A stretch of DNA of 40,040 bases. It comes from a virus. Position 1 is the first letter of the stretch, and each line of letters starts with the position of its first letter. The position numbers were made by a program, and so were the translations under genes. The DNA lies in IMG/VR virus record IMGVR_UViG_3300037486_000126, positions 1 through 40,040 of that record. One strand, 5' to 3'. Under the pieces are notes generated by a model. It was not told the origin of the DNA. It ran no database searches and saw nothing but the letters and a program-made list of their open reading frames with translations. Below, piece after piece: positions 13,514-21,531 of this stretch.

Positions 13514-14352
13514 TGGGCACGAGATCTTCAGGCAGTGGGCGCGGAGGCCTGACCGGGCACGAAGGCCCGGCGCGCAACCCCGCGCCGCCCCCGCCCGTGG
13601 CTGCCGCACCGCCGCAGTTCCCCACGCCGCCCCCGGAGACCAAGCCCACGGGCACCGATCAGGAGCGTTTCGACGCCGCCCGTAAGACGCTCAACGGTCT
13701 AGGCGTGCCCGTGATCGACCCCACGCCGGGCACGATCACGCCGCGCGAGCTGAAGGCGATCGAGAGCGCGGCGGCGAGCTTTGAGGTCATGCGCGATACC
13801 GGAATGCAGCTCCCTGACGAGTTCACCTTTGAGCACGCCGGATCTCGCGGCGGCATAGCTTACGCACAGGCCGGGCTGGGCAAAGGATCCGTGCTCATGG
13901 TGGCCAATCTGGACGACAATTGGTGGGATGATCCCGTGGCGGCGGGCAAGGGCAAGGGGCCGGACGGTGATCGTTGGTTCACGGTGGAGGATCCACGAGG
14001 CATCTTCATCCACGAGGCGCTCCACAACGACTTCTACCTGCGAGCGGGCGACGACGGTTGGCTGAAGAATCACTACCTCACGCAGGTGCCGGGCGGTGGC
14101 TCCTACACGCAGGCGGCGCGAGCTGCCTATGAGAACGATCCCGGCGTCTCTGAGTACGCCACGGGCGGCTCCGGCTACAAACCCGGCGAGTTCATCGCGG
14201 AGATCGGGACCGGCCTGATCATGGGGAAGTCCTACCAACCGGCGACGATGGACCTGTTCAACGCCATTGGCGGGCAGCACTACATCCCCGGATCCGTGAC
14301 GAGGCAGGTTGAAGAGCCTGCCCCAACCCTCTTCTTCCGCAACACCTTCTGA
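13513..14352 (+). CDS. Tagged zinc metallopeptidase-like protein 2 (HExxH)
   Basis: GTG start sharing a base with the previous TAG; 279 residues. Tag MGTRSSGSGRGGLTG, then a Pro-rich linker (NPAPPPPVAAAPPQFPTPPPE) that the two sister proteins lack. The catalytic domain keeps FIHEALHND (H167, E168, H171) and SEYATGG...PGEFIAEIGTGLIMG (E226 or E230). Surrounding sequence has diverged strongly from its paralogues, which suggests different targets rather than simple redundancy. Confidence 0.7.
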   Translation: MGTRSSGSGRGGLTGHEGPARNPAPPPPVAAAPPQFPTPPPETKPTGTDQERFDAARKTLNGLGVPVIDPTPGTITPRELKAIESAAASFEVMRDTGMQLPDEFTFEHAGSRGGIAYAQAGLGKGSVLMVANLDDNWWDDPVAAGKGKGPDGDRWFTVEDPRGIFIHEALHNDFYLRAGDDGWLKNHYLTQVPGGGSYTQAARAAYENDPGVSEYATGGSGYKPGEFIAEIGTGLIMGKSYQPATMDLFNAIGGQHYIPGSVTRQVEEPAPTLFFRNTF

Positions 14353-14353
14353 C

Positions 14354-15151
14354 GTGGGCACGCGGTCTACCGGCGGCGGCAGGGGCGGGCTCAAGGGGAC
14401 GGAGGGGCCGAACGCCCACGGGAGCACGCTGGATAAGATCAGTGCCCGCCTCACCAAGCTGGGGGTGCGCTCCAATATCGCCCCCAACGTGGATCTCAGC
14501 GATCCGCAGATCAGAGCGCGCACAGAGGCCAGCCTGCGAATGTTCGCAGAGCAAGCGGAGGCCTTCCGCGCGGCCAACCCCGATGCGCACCTGCCTGAGC
14601 TGATCGTGGTGCTCGACCAACGTGGCGTAGGGCTTTACGGCATGGACTGGACTACCGTGCCCGCCGCCGCAGAGACGCTCCAAACCGGCGCGACCACGAT
14701 GTTCGCCAACGTTGGCCACATCGGTGGACAGACCGGGCTGGATTATTGGGATGATCCGCAAGCCTTCATGGCGGCACTGCAGCGCGAGGATGAATACAGC
14801 GGACGCCCCTCGTGGAGCACCTATGAGCCCAGCCAACTGTGGCTCCACGAGCTTGTCCACCAAGACACGGAGAAGGGCTACGTGGCCGCAGGCCTGCCTG
14901 ACAAGATCTTCGGCGGACTGGGCTATGACACACTCCTGCAGCAGGCGGGCAAGGGCTCGTGGTGGGACCGCGAGACCAACGAAGTGGAGCCGCACATCCA
15001 GCAGATCGGGATGTACGCGACGACGACGCCCGAAGAGTTCGTGGCCGAAGTGGGGGCAGGGCTTCTGCTGGGGCGCGCGTACCCGGACTCCATCATGGGC
15101 CTGTACGACGATCTCCACGGACGCAGGTATGGCATGGTTGCCGCCGCTTAG
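14354..15151 (+). CDS. Tagged zinc metallopeptidase-like protein 3 (HExxH)
   Basis: GTG start two bases after the previous stop; 265 residues. Tag MGTRSTGGGRGGLKG. The domain layout equals its two neighbours: helical part with ELIVVLDQRGVGLYGMDWTTVPAAAETL (cf. EIMLVDHDGVVRGQDWQSVPAAEMF in copy 1), WLHELVHQD (H165, E166, H169) and GMYATTTPEEFVAEVGAGLLLG (E228 or E232). Copies 1 and 3 are thus closer to each other than to copy 2. Activity is inferred from the motif only. Confidence 0.7.
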   Translation: MGTRSTGGGRGGLKGTEGPNAHGSTLDKISARLTKLGVRSNIAPNVDLSDPQIRARTEASLRMFAEQAEAFRAANPDAHLPELIVVLDQRGVGLYGMDWTTVPAAAETLQTGATTMFANVGHIGGQTGLDYWDDPQAFMAALQREDEYSGRPSWSTYEPSQLWLHELVHQDTEKGYVAAGLPDKIFGGLGYDTLLQQAGKGSWWDRETNEVEPHIQQIGMYATTTPEEFVAEVGAGLLLGRAYPDSIMGLYDDLHGRRYGMVAAA

Positions 15152-15187
15152 CCGTGAGACCCTGACGGAAACGAGAAGGAGGCCCGC

Positions 15188-15637
15188 ATGGGCAGAGGAC
15201 AAGCAGGCGCGGGCAGAATGACGCTCCCGGCGATCACCGCCCTCAAGAACCCGGCGCTGGCGTCCATGCTGCGGCGTCAGAAGTACGCGCAGATGGCACT
15301 GCAGCCGGGCGGGATCTACGGCCCCGGCCAGCACCGCAAGAACCTCAACCTCGCCCGTGGCTTCGCCGGGGCTGGGGATCAGATCCAAGCACTCGCCACG
15401 CAGCGTCACGCCATGCTGCAGGGCTCGCAGAAGATGAACGGGATCGTGGCCACGTGGAAGGGCCAAGGCAGCGTCGGCGGGCTTCTGGGCGGCGGCGATA
15501 TCAAGGGTGCCACCTCCGCAGATCTGCGCGCCACCTACCGCGATGCCGTCTCACAGTTCCTTGGCGCGGAGAAGCAGTACAAGGAGGCGCTGATCACGGC
15601 GCAGCGCGGTGCCGCCTACGCCAAGGGCCGTCAGTAG
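15188..15637 (+). CDS. Tagged protein (MGRG Gly-rich N-terminus), helical
   Basis: AAGGAGG precedes the ATG; 149 residues. The start MGRGQAGAGRM is a shortened variant of the tag. The rest is mostly helical (LASMLRRQKYAQMALQPGG, LRATYRDAVSQFLGAEKQYKEALITAQRGAAYAKGRQ) with a Gly-rich centre (GSVGGLLGGGDIKG). No domain recognised. It lies directly before the small terminase gene. Confidence 0.68.
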   Translation: MGRGQAGAGRMTLPAITALKNPALASMLRRQKYAQMALQPGGIYGPGQHRKNLNLARGFAGAGDQIQALATQRHAMLQGSQKMNGIVATWKGQGSVGGLLGGGDIKGATSADLRATYRDAVSQFLGAEKQYKEALITAQRGAAYAKGRQ

Positions 15638-15645
15638 GAGGCCCC

Positions 15646-16047
15646 ATGGGCAGGCAGCGGATCGAGATCGACATTGAAGAGTTCGAGAAGCTCTGCAGGC
15701 TGCACTGCACGCAGGAAGAGCTGGCGGCGTGGTTCAACTGCGGGATCAACACGATCAGGGACCGCGTGGCCAAGCGCAAGGAGTACCGCGACGCTTGGAA
15801 CAGAGGCCGGGCGGCGGGGCGCGTGAGCCTGCGCCGGGCGCAGTTTGCGGCAGCCCTGAACGGCGACCGGACCATGATGGTATGGATGGGCAAGCAGCTT
15901 CTCGATCAGAAGGACTCCGTGAAGGAGACCAAGAGCCTGATCAGGGTGCAGGACGCGAGGAAGAGCCTAGTCGATGAGATCACAGAGTACCTTGTCACGC
16001 ACGGAAGCCCTGAGACTGGCGAGAAAGCTGGTCGCGGGGAAGAGTGA
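15646..16047 (+). CDS. Terminase small subunit-like HTH protein
   Basis: 133 residues; TAGGAGG in front of the ATG. EFEKLCRLHCTQEELAAWFNCGINTIRDRVAKRKEYRDAWNRGRAAGRVSLRRAQFAAAL (residues 12-70) is the helix-turn-helix plus basic helix typical of phage small terminase or homeodomain-like packaging-initiation proteins, with RRAQF...A.NGDRTMMVWMGKQLL as the usual continuation. It would recognise the packaging site and hand DNA to the large subunit, which follows with a 74-base overlap. Confidence 0.78.
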   Translation: MGRQRIEIDIEEFEKLCRLHCTQEELAAWFNCGINTIRDRVAKRKEYRDAWNRGRAAGRVSLRRAQFAAALNGDRTMMVWMGKQLLDQKDSVKETKSLIRVQDARKSLVDEITEYLVTHGSPETGEKAGRGEE

Positions 16048-17449
16048 CGCTGAGGTTCTAGCCCTTGCCGGGAAGCTCCGGCCGCAGGTAGCCCCACCGA
16101 TCCACGACTTCGTGCAGGCTTGCTCGATCGTGGAGAAAGAGGGCACCACAGACACGGGCCTGATCCCCTTCACGCTGTGGCCTGCTCAGGCGGCTGCCTT
16201 GGAGACGCTCCAGAACGAGAGCCACATCATCACGGTCAAGGGCAGGCAGATCGGGATCACGTGGCTGGAGCTGGCGCTCATGCTCTATCAGGCCACGTTC
16301 TGGGACAACCGCTACCAAGTGATCGTGCGCCAGTCGCTCCTGTACGCCAAGGAGGGGATCCGCCGGATCGTGGCCCTGCGCTCCAGCCTGCCCGCTGAGT
16401 GGAAGCGCGAGATCGTCTCGCAGACGGCCACCTCGATCACCTTCGACAACGCCTGCATGATCGAGTGTCTCACGGCCTCCGAAGAGGTGGGGCGCTCGAT
16501 CGCCGCCTACCACGGCGTGGCTGACGAGTTCGCCTTTTGGCCGTGGCCGGAGACGCAGCTCGCGGCACTCGACTCCGGGTGTCACCGCCTGCACATCATC
16601 ACGACGGGCAACGGCCCGGACGACGTGACCTATGACATTTGGTGCAACGCCCAAGAGGGGCGCGGCCAGTTCAAGCCGATCTTCATCCCCAGCTCTGCGG
16701 ACCCGCGCCGCAACGCCAAGTGGCGGCGGATCCACGTGGACGAAGCGGCGGAGCCCCGGCTGGCCAAGCGCGAGCACGCGGAGACGCCCGAAGACGCGTT
16801 TGCCGCCCCGTCAGGCGTCTACTTTGAGCGCTGGCTCCACGACCGCAACGTGGCGGAGCGCCCGATCCTGCCCCAAGCGGTCACGTGGAGGTGTGTGGAC
16901 TTCGGCTTCAGGACTCCCGCCGTGTTCTGGGCGCAGCGCGCCCCCAATGACGAGCTGCGGATCATCTGGGAGCTGATCCCCCACAACATCACCACGAGCG
17001 AGCTTGCCGACAGGATCCTGCAGGAAGAGTCGCAGCTTGGCCTCCACATCCCGCCGCGCTGTACGTGGTGCGACCCGGCCGGGCGCGGGGTGCAGTCGCA
17101 GACGGCGGAGAGTGAGTTTGAGATCTTCCAGAAGGCCGGGCTCACGCCGCTGGCCACGAACAGCTCGATCCGCGACGGCTGCGTGCGCATGACGGAAATG
17201 ATCGCGGACCCCGATCTGCCGCTGATCGTGCACCCGCGCTGCAAGGGCCTGATCCGGGCGATCGGGAACGTGAGGCCCCACCACACGCGCGCTGAGGTGT
17301 ACGACTACGATCACGATATCTACTCGCACCCGCTGGACGCCTTGCGCTACCTGATCGTGAACGTGGGCAAGGCCAGCGGATCCTTCACGGAGGGGCGCAA
17401 GGGCTACGCGCACACGGCCGGGCTCATGCGCAAGGTGGAGGCGTACTGA
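15974..17449 (+). CDS. terL: Terminase large subunit (packaging ATPase/nuclease)
   Basis: 491 residues. The ATPase part shows IITVKGRQIGITWLELALM as Walker A region (residues about 80-98, a GRQxGxT variant) and HGVADEFAFWPWPET as Walker B (Asp-Glu, about 177-190), then LHIITTGNG as coupling motif. The nuclease part has RCVDFGFRTPAVFW, CTWCDPAGRG and HPLDALRYLI, the RNase H-like acidic residues. It packages DNA into the prohead through the portal. The ATG at 15974 overlaps the small subunit; TTG 15992 is an alternative. Confidence 0.92.
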   Translation: MRSQSTLSRTEALRLARKLVAGKSDAEVLALAGKLRPQVAPPIHDFVQACSIVEKEGTTDTGLIPFTLWPAQAAALETLQNESHIITVKGRQIGITWLELALMLYQATFWDNRYQVIVRQSLLYAKEGIRRIVALRSSLPAEWKREIVSQTATSITFDNACMIECLTASEEVGRSIAAYHGVADEFAFWPWPETQLAALDSGCHRLHIITTGNGPDDVTYDIWCNAQEGRGQFKPIFIPSSADPRRNAKWRRIHVDEAAEPRLAKREHAETPEDAFAAPSGVYFERWLHDRNVAERPILPQAVTWRCVDFGFRTPAVFWAQRAPNDELRIIWELIPHNITTSELADRILQEESQLGLHIPPRCTWCDPAGRGVQSQTAESEFEIFQKAGLTPLATNSSIRDGCVRMTEMIADPDLPLIVHPRCKGLIRAIGNVRPHHTRAEVYDYDHDIYSHPLDALRYLIVNVGKASGSFTEGRKGYAHTAGLMRKVEAY

Positions 17450-17961
17450 TGGGCACAAGGACCGGCGGCTCAGGGCGCGGCGGCAAGGGGCTGACACACA
17501 GTCAGTACCAGATCCCCCCCGAAGTGAAGGCGGAGTTGCGAGCGCTGATCGCCAGCGGGACGCTCGATCCCACCGCCCTAGACAAGCAGGGCCGCTACCA
17601 CGTGTTCCACGGCACCACCGAAGGCGGCGGGTACTACTCCGACACGGGCGAGGGGCTGACGCGGGCAGAGGTGCTGCATCACATCCGAATGGAAGGTCTG
17701 CAGCCGGGCGGCGGGCCTTACGGGGGAGCGACTGTGACCACGAACCCCAAGATCGCCCGGTACTTCGCCTTCGATCAGGAGGAAAACCCCGGCTTCGTCG
17801 TGGAGTACGCGCTCCCGGCTGACAAGATCCTTATGCACATCCGGGGCCACTACGATTGGGAGGAAATGAACATCGGCAGCGGCCCGCTCGCTGACGGCAA
17901 GGTTCACCCCCTCTGGAACGCGATCCCCGCCAAGTACATCGTCGGCCTGACGAGGCTCTGA
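17449..17961 (+). CDS. Tagged ADP-ribosyltransferase-like protein
   Basis: 170 residues; ATG shares a base with the terminase stop. The tag is MGTRTGGSGRGGKG. Then YHVFHGTTEGGG (Y50-T56) resembles the HGT/YHGT motif of ART-fold enzymes, followed by VLHHIRMEGLQPGGGPYGGATVTTNPKIARYFA (the 'I..xGL...G...T.p..A..Y' core) and VVEYALPADKILM, with a closing WNAIPAKYIVGL. ART domains transfer ADP-ribose from NAD to host proteins; T4 Alt is a packaged and injected example. Whether the catalytic set is complete cannot be judged by eye. It sits between terminase and portal. Confidence 0.58.
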   Translation: MGTRTGGSGRGGKGLTHSQYQIPPEVKAELRALIASGTLDPTALDKQGRYHVFHGTTEGGGYYSDTGEGLTRAEVLHHIRMEGLQPGGGPYGGATVTTNPKIARYFAFDQEENPGFVVEYALPADKILMHIRGHYDWEEMNIGSGPLADGKVHPLWNAIPAKYIVGLTRL

Positions 17962-18025
17962 GTGATGGGCAGGATGATCTCCCCCGCAGGCCATACACTT
18001 GCCGGGATAACGAAGGAGGCGACAG

Positions 18026-20536
18026 GTGGCTGAGGTAAAGGTCGCCCCGAAGACGGGCGAGATCGGATCCACGCGCCACGGGATGCGTCTGTTCAGCTCA
18101 GGGCGCATGGAGAAGCGCCTCCGCGATCTGGAGTACCTCTACGATCTGCAGGGAGACAAGCGCTACCACGTCTACGATCGCATGAGGAAGAGCGATCCGA
18201 AGGTCGCCGGGCTTCGTGCCGCCTTGGACCTGCCCCTGATCAAGGCCGCGTGGCACGTCGATCCGGCCGTGGACGAAGAGGCGGCGGACACAGAGACGGA
18301 GCGCACGATGGTGCTGCGCCCCGGCGAGACGCCGGAGCCCACGAAGAGCAACCGCAGCCGGGCCTCCAAGAAGGCGATCGAGGTGGCGCAGTTCGTGGAA
18401 GATGCGCTCACCAAGCACATGGCGCGCTCGTTCAAGTCGTGGCTGCGGAACGAGGCCCTGCTCTACTGCGACTACGGCCACGCGCCTTTCGAGGTGATCT
18501 GGCGCATGGATCCCGACGACAAGTGGCGCTTTGACAGGTTCGCCTACCGCCCCCCCGCGACGATCAAGGATATCTACATCCAGCATGGCAAGGTCACGGG
18601 CGTTGAGCAGTATGACGAAGACGGGAAGCTCAACTTCATCCCCGGCGAGAAGCTCCTGTGGTTCGTCAACGGGCTGGAGGGCGACGACTGGCGCGGCACC
18701 TCGATCCTGAGGCCGGTGCACAAGCCGTGGTTCAACAAAGAGAAGATGGAGATCCTCTCGCTGATCCTCATGGAGAAGAGTGGCGGGCTGCCTGTGTTCA
18801 ACGTGCCCGCCGACGCCAAGGAGGAAGATATCTCCAAGGCTGAAGAGATCGGCGAGGACTACCGTGTGAACGAGAAGATGCACATCCTCGTGCCCTTCGG
18901 CTGGGAGTTCGACCTCAAGAACCCGCCCGCGAGCCTCTCCGACGCGCTGCAGCTCGCCAACTACTGGGATCAGCAAGCGAGCGTTGCCGTGCTGGCCTCC
19001 GTGCTCGATCTGGGCCGCACGCAGACCGGCTCCCGCGCGCTGGGCCGCACCATGAACGACCTCATGCTGGACTCGCTGGGGGCACGCGCTCAGGAGATCG
19101 AGGCGGTGCTCAACGCCAAGGAAGGCCCGATCTGGCAGATGGTCTCCTACAACTTCGGGAACGTGGAAGATCTCATGCCCACCGTGCGCTGCGGCAGTCT
19201 GCAGCGGGTGGATCTCGTGGGCATCGGGCAGGCGCTGATCACCCTCAGCCAAGCGGGCATGAACTTCGGCGCGGAGACCTTTGAGTACATCCGCGAAATG
19301 GCGGATCTCCCGCAGCTCCCCGACAACGAACAGGTCCGCCCCATGCCAGAGTTGCCGCCGGGCATGGGCGGCGAAGCTGGCGCAGCTCCCGGCGCGGCCC
19401 CCGCGACGCAGAACGTCAAGGGCGTTCCTACGGTCGCCAAACCCACCGCCGTCAAGCCTCCCGCAGGCAAGCCGGGAGCTGCGCCCAAGAAGATCGCTGC
19501 CTCAGACCATCTCTGCCTTGCCGGTGATCACGATCCGCACTGGCGCAGCCCGCACGGCGCGGAGCGCTTCATGGCGCTGGACGATATGGCGGACCTCTTT
19601 GAGTCGGCGAAGGCGCGCGTCAAGACGGCCTGCGCTCCCGTGGCCAGCGATATGGCCCGTGAACTTGCCGTCCGCACAGAGCGTGCCCGCAAGAAGGGCG
19701 CGCTGGCGCTCGCTGAGGTGGCCAAGCAGAGCCCGCCCATGCTCGATCGTCTGCGCGTCTCGATCCGCAGCCTCATGGTGGAGTTCTATGAGGCCGGGCG
19801 CGAGCAGGTGGCCATGGAGCTGGCCCGCCAGAAGGCGGGCGTGCCGGTGGCTGAGAACGCGATCGCGGAGCGCTCCGGTGAGGCGATCGTCACGGCGCAG
19901 CGAGCGCGCAAGAGGCTCCCCCAGAACACCTACAAGCGGCTCAACCTCGCAGCGGAGATCGCCGCCCGCTCACTGGGCGTGGCCATGCTGGGAAGCGCCG
20001 TCAAGCTGGCCTCTGAACTGGAGCCCCCGGAGATCCCCCCGGCCGACTTCAGCGAGCTGGCCACCGATTGGCTGTGGGAGAAGGCCACCGAAATGGCGGA
20101 GGCGCACCTTGAGCGCGTCGGCGTCTCCATGAGCCGCATGGTCTCCATGGGGCGCTCCGACGAAGCCAAGGATCAGGCCGACGACATTGGCAAGGCGATC
20201 TACTCAGCGATCCTTGACGGCAAGGCGTGTGAGGCCTGCACCACGAAGGACGGCTACGAAACGGAAGACGTGAACGATCCTGAGTTGCAGGCTCCCAACC
20301 CGGACTGTTACTCAGCCCTGCGCCCGGAGCGCGAGAACGCCTGCAGGTGCGTGATCGTGTACGAGTACAACGGCGAGGTGGCTGCCGCTGAGCCCGCGCC
20401 CCCGACGATCGTGGCGGTGGATGGGCAGGTGGAGCGCAAGACGCGCCTGCGGCGGGAGGTCACCTTCCAGACCGACGCCAAGGGCATGATCGTGGGCAAG
20501 ACGGAGATCGAGACGGTGGAAGAGGTGGCGTCGTGA
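18026..20536 (+). CDS. Portal protein (Mu gp29/DUF935-like) fused to a MuF-type C-terminus
   Basis: GTG start with AAGGAGG upstream; 836 residues. Residues 1-460 fit the DUF935 portal family: YDRMRKSDPKVAGLRAALDLPLIKAAWHVDP, a long middle with GEKLLWFVNGLEGDDWRGTSILRPVHKPWFNKEKM, and ASVAVLASVLDLGRTQTGSRALGRTM. A Pro/Ala/Gly linker (about 450-495) joins a helical part and a C-terminal MuF-like region (721-785): SAILDGKACEACTTKDGYE, then NACRCVIVY. In Mu these are two genes (29 and 30). The portal forms the DNA gate; MuF domains act in head assembly. Confidence 0.82.
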   Translation: MAEVKVAPKTGEIGSTRHGMRLFSSGRMEKRLRDLEYLYDLQGDKRYHVYDRMRKSDPKVAGLRAALDLPLIKAAWHVDPAVDEEAADTETERTMVLRPGETPEPTKSNRSRASKKAIEVAQFVEDALTKHMARSFKSWLRNEALLYCDYGHAPFEVIWRMDPDDKWRFDRFAYRPPATIKDIYIQHGKVTGVEQYDEDGKLNFIPGEKLLWFVNGLEGDDWRGTSILRPVHKPWFNKEKMEILSLILMEKSGGLPVFNVPADAKEEDISKAEEIGEDYRVNEKMHILVPFGWEFDLKNPPASLSDALQLANYWDQQASVAVLASVLDLGRTQTGSRALGRTMNDLMLDSLGARAQEIEAVLNAKEGPIWQMVSYNFGNVEDLMPTVRCGSLQRVDLVGIGQALITLSQAGMNFGAETFEYIREMADLPQLPDNEQVRPMPELPPGMGGEAGAAPGAAPATQNVKGVPTVAKPTAVKPPAGKPGAAPKKIAASDHLCLAGDHDPHWRSPHGAERFMALDDMADLFESAKARVKTACAPVASDMARELAVRTERARKKGALALAEVAKQSPPMLDRLRVSIRSLMVEFYEAGREQVAMELARQKAGVPVAENAIAERSGEAIVTAQRARKRLPQNTYKRLNLAAEIAARSLGVAMLGSAVKLASELEPPEIPPADFSELATDWLWEKATEMAEAHLERVGVSMSRMVSMGRSDEAKDQADDIGKAIYSAILDGKACEACTTKDGYETEDVNDPELQAPNPDCYSALRPERENACRCVIVYEYNGEVAAAEPAPPTIVAVDGQVERKTRLRREVTFQTDAKGMIVGKTEIETVEEVAS

Positions 20537-21048
20537 GCCTGATCAGTGACGCCAACCTGCACTACTACCTCTCCGGCGGCGGGGGCAACGCGGATCCGGC
20601 GGCAAGCCTTGGCGGGGCGATCAGCGCGACGCGGATCATAGGTTCCCTGAACAACCTCTTTGACGACGTGACCTCAGACGAGAGCGGTGCCGGAGATGTG
20701 GAGTACCGCTGCATCTACTTCAAGAACGTGGACGCCAACCCCATGGGCCTGATCGACGCCAAGCTCTGGATCGACGCGCAGACAACCTCGCCGGGCACCT
20801 CGATCTCCATCGCTCTGGGCAGCTCCAGCTTGAACGGCGTGGAGCCCGCCGTGGGCGACGAAAGCACGCCTCCCACAGGCCCCGTGTTCACGGCCCCGGA
20901 TTCCAAACTCGCGGGGCTCACCATGCCCACGCCGATCGTTGAGAACGACCACCAAGCGCTCTGGATCAGGCGCACCGTCAGCGCAGGCTGCGTAGCCTCC
21001 GCCTCCGATGCCTGTTCAGTGGCGGTTGAGGGCGACTCGATCCCGTAA
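20533..21048 (+). CDS. Putative virion structural protein (171 aa)
   Basis: GTG in a GTGA overlap with the portal gene. The product is beta-rich with Gly/Ser/Asp turns: LHYYLSGGGGNADPAASLGGAIS, DVEYRCIYFKNVDANPMGLIDAKLWIDAQT, then TGPVFTAPDSK. Beta-sandwich head or adhesin-associated protein is likely. No named family. It ends GDSIP next to a sequence TCCCGTAAGCT also seen after the adhesin gene. Confidence 0.6.
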   Translation: MSLISDANLHYYLSGGGGNADPAASLGGAISATRIIGSLNNLFDDVTSDESGAGDVEYRCIYFKNVDANPMGLIDAKLWIDAQTTSPGTSISIALGSSSLNGVEPAVGDESTPPTGPVFTAPDSKLAGLTMPTPIVENDHQALWIRRTVSAGCVASASDACSVAVEGDSIP

Positions 21049-21082
21049 GCTCTACCAACGGCAAAAGCTCCAAGGAGGAAAC

Positions 21083-21493
21083 ATGGCTTCAGGACTCTTC
21101 GATTCGGGCAGGGCGGCGTTCCTGCAGGGCGATCTGCAGTGGAAGGTGAGCACCTCGCACGACTTCCGCACGGCGCTGGTCGACTCAGGCGTAACAGTTC
21201 CGAACCTCGCCACCCACGATATGCACGACGATCTCAGCTCCGCGATCGTGGGCACTCCGGTGTCCTTCACGGCTTCCAGCCTCACGAGCGCGGCGGGCGC
21301 GGCGGACGGCGAGGATATCGTCTTCACGGCCGTCACGGGAAACAGTTGTGAGGGCGTGATCATCTACCGCTGGACGGGCACTTCGGGCACAAGCCCTCTC
21401 GTCTGCTGGGTGGAGTTCACGGCAGTCACGCCGAACGGCGGGAACATCACGATCCAGTGGCAGGGTACGACGCCCTTCATCTTCAAGCTCTAG
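21083..21493 (+). CDS. Putative virion structural protein (136 aa)
   Basis: A very strong ribosome-binding site, CAAGGAGGA, six bases before ATG 21083, suggests high expression. The protein starts LFDSGRAAFLQGDLQWKVSTSHDFRTALVDSG and is beta-rich throughout (SCEGVIIYRWTG, PLVCWVEF, NGGNITIQW). This pattern is familiar from phage proteins of the adhesin/tail neighbourhood but without known role. It precedes the giant repeat protein and may form a complex with it. Confidence 0.62.
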   Translation: MASGLFDSGRAAFLQGDLQWKVSTSHDFRTALVDSGVTVPNLATHDMHDDLSSAIVGTPVSFTASSLTSAAGAADGEDIVFTAVTGNSCEGVIIYRWTGTSGTSPLVCWVEFTAVTPNGGNITIQWQGTTPFIFKL

Positions 21494-21494
21494 G

Positions 21495-21507
21495 CCCTCT
21501 GAGAGGG
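21495..21507 (+). terminator. Small hairpin between structural genes
   Basis: CCCTC-TGA-GAGGG forms a perfect five-bp stem three bases after the preceding stop. It has no U-tract, so termination is uncertain. Confidence 0.25.
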
Positions 21508-21531
21508 GCAGTGACACAGACGGAGTAGCCT

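Noticed and set aside
13513-13640. Pro-rich stretch of metallopeptidase 2 as a frameshifted segment
   Set aside because: The frame is continuous with the tag before it and the catalytic domain after it; a Pro/Ala linker is a simpler explanation.
15646-15660. MGRQR start of the small terminase as another copy of the tag
   Set aside because: Only the first three residues agree and no Gly-rich stretch follows; the same applies to MGRRV at 5650.
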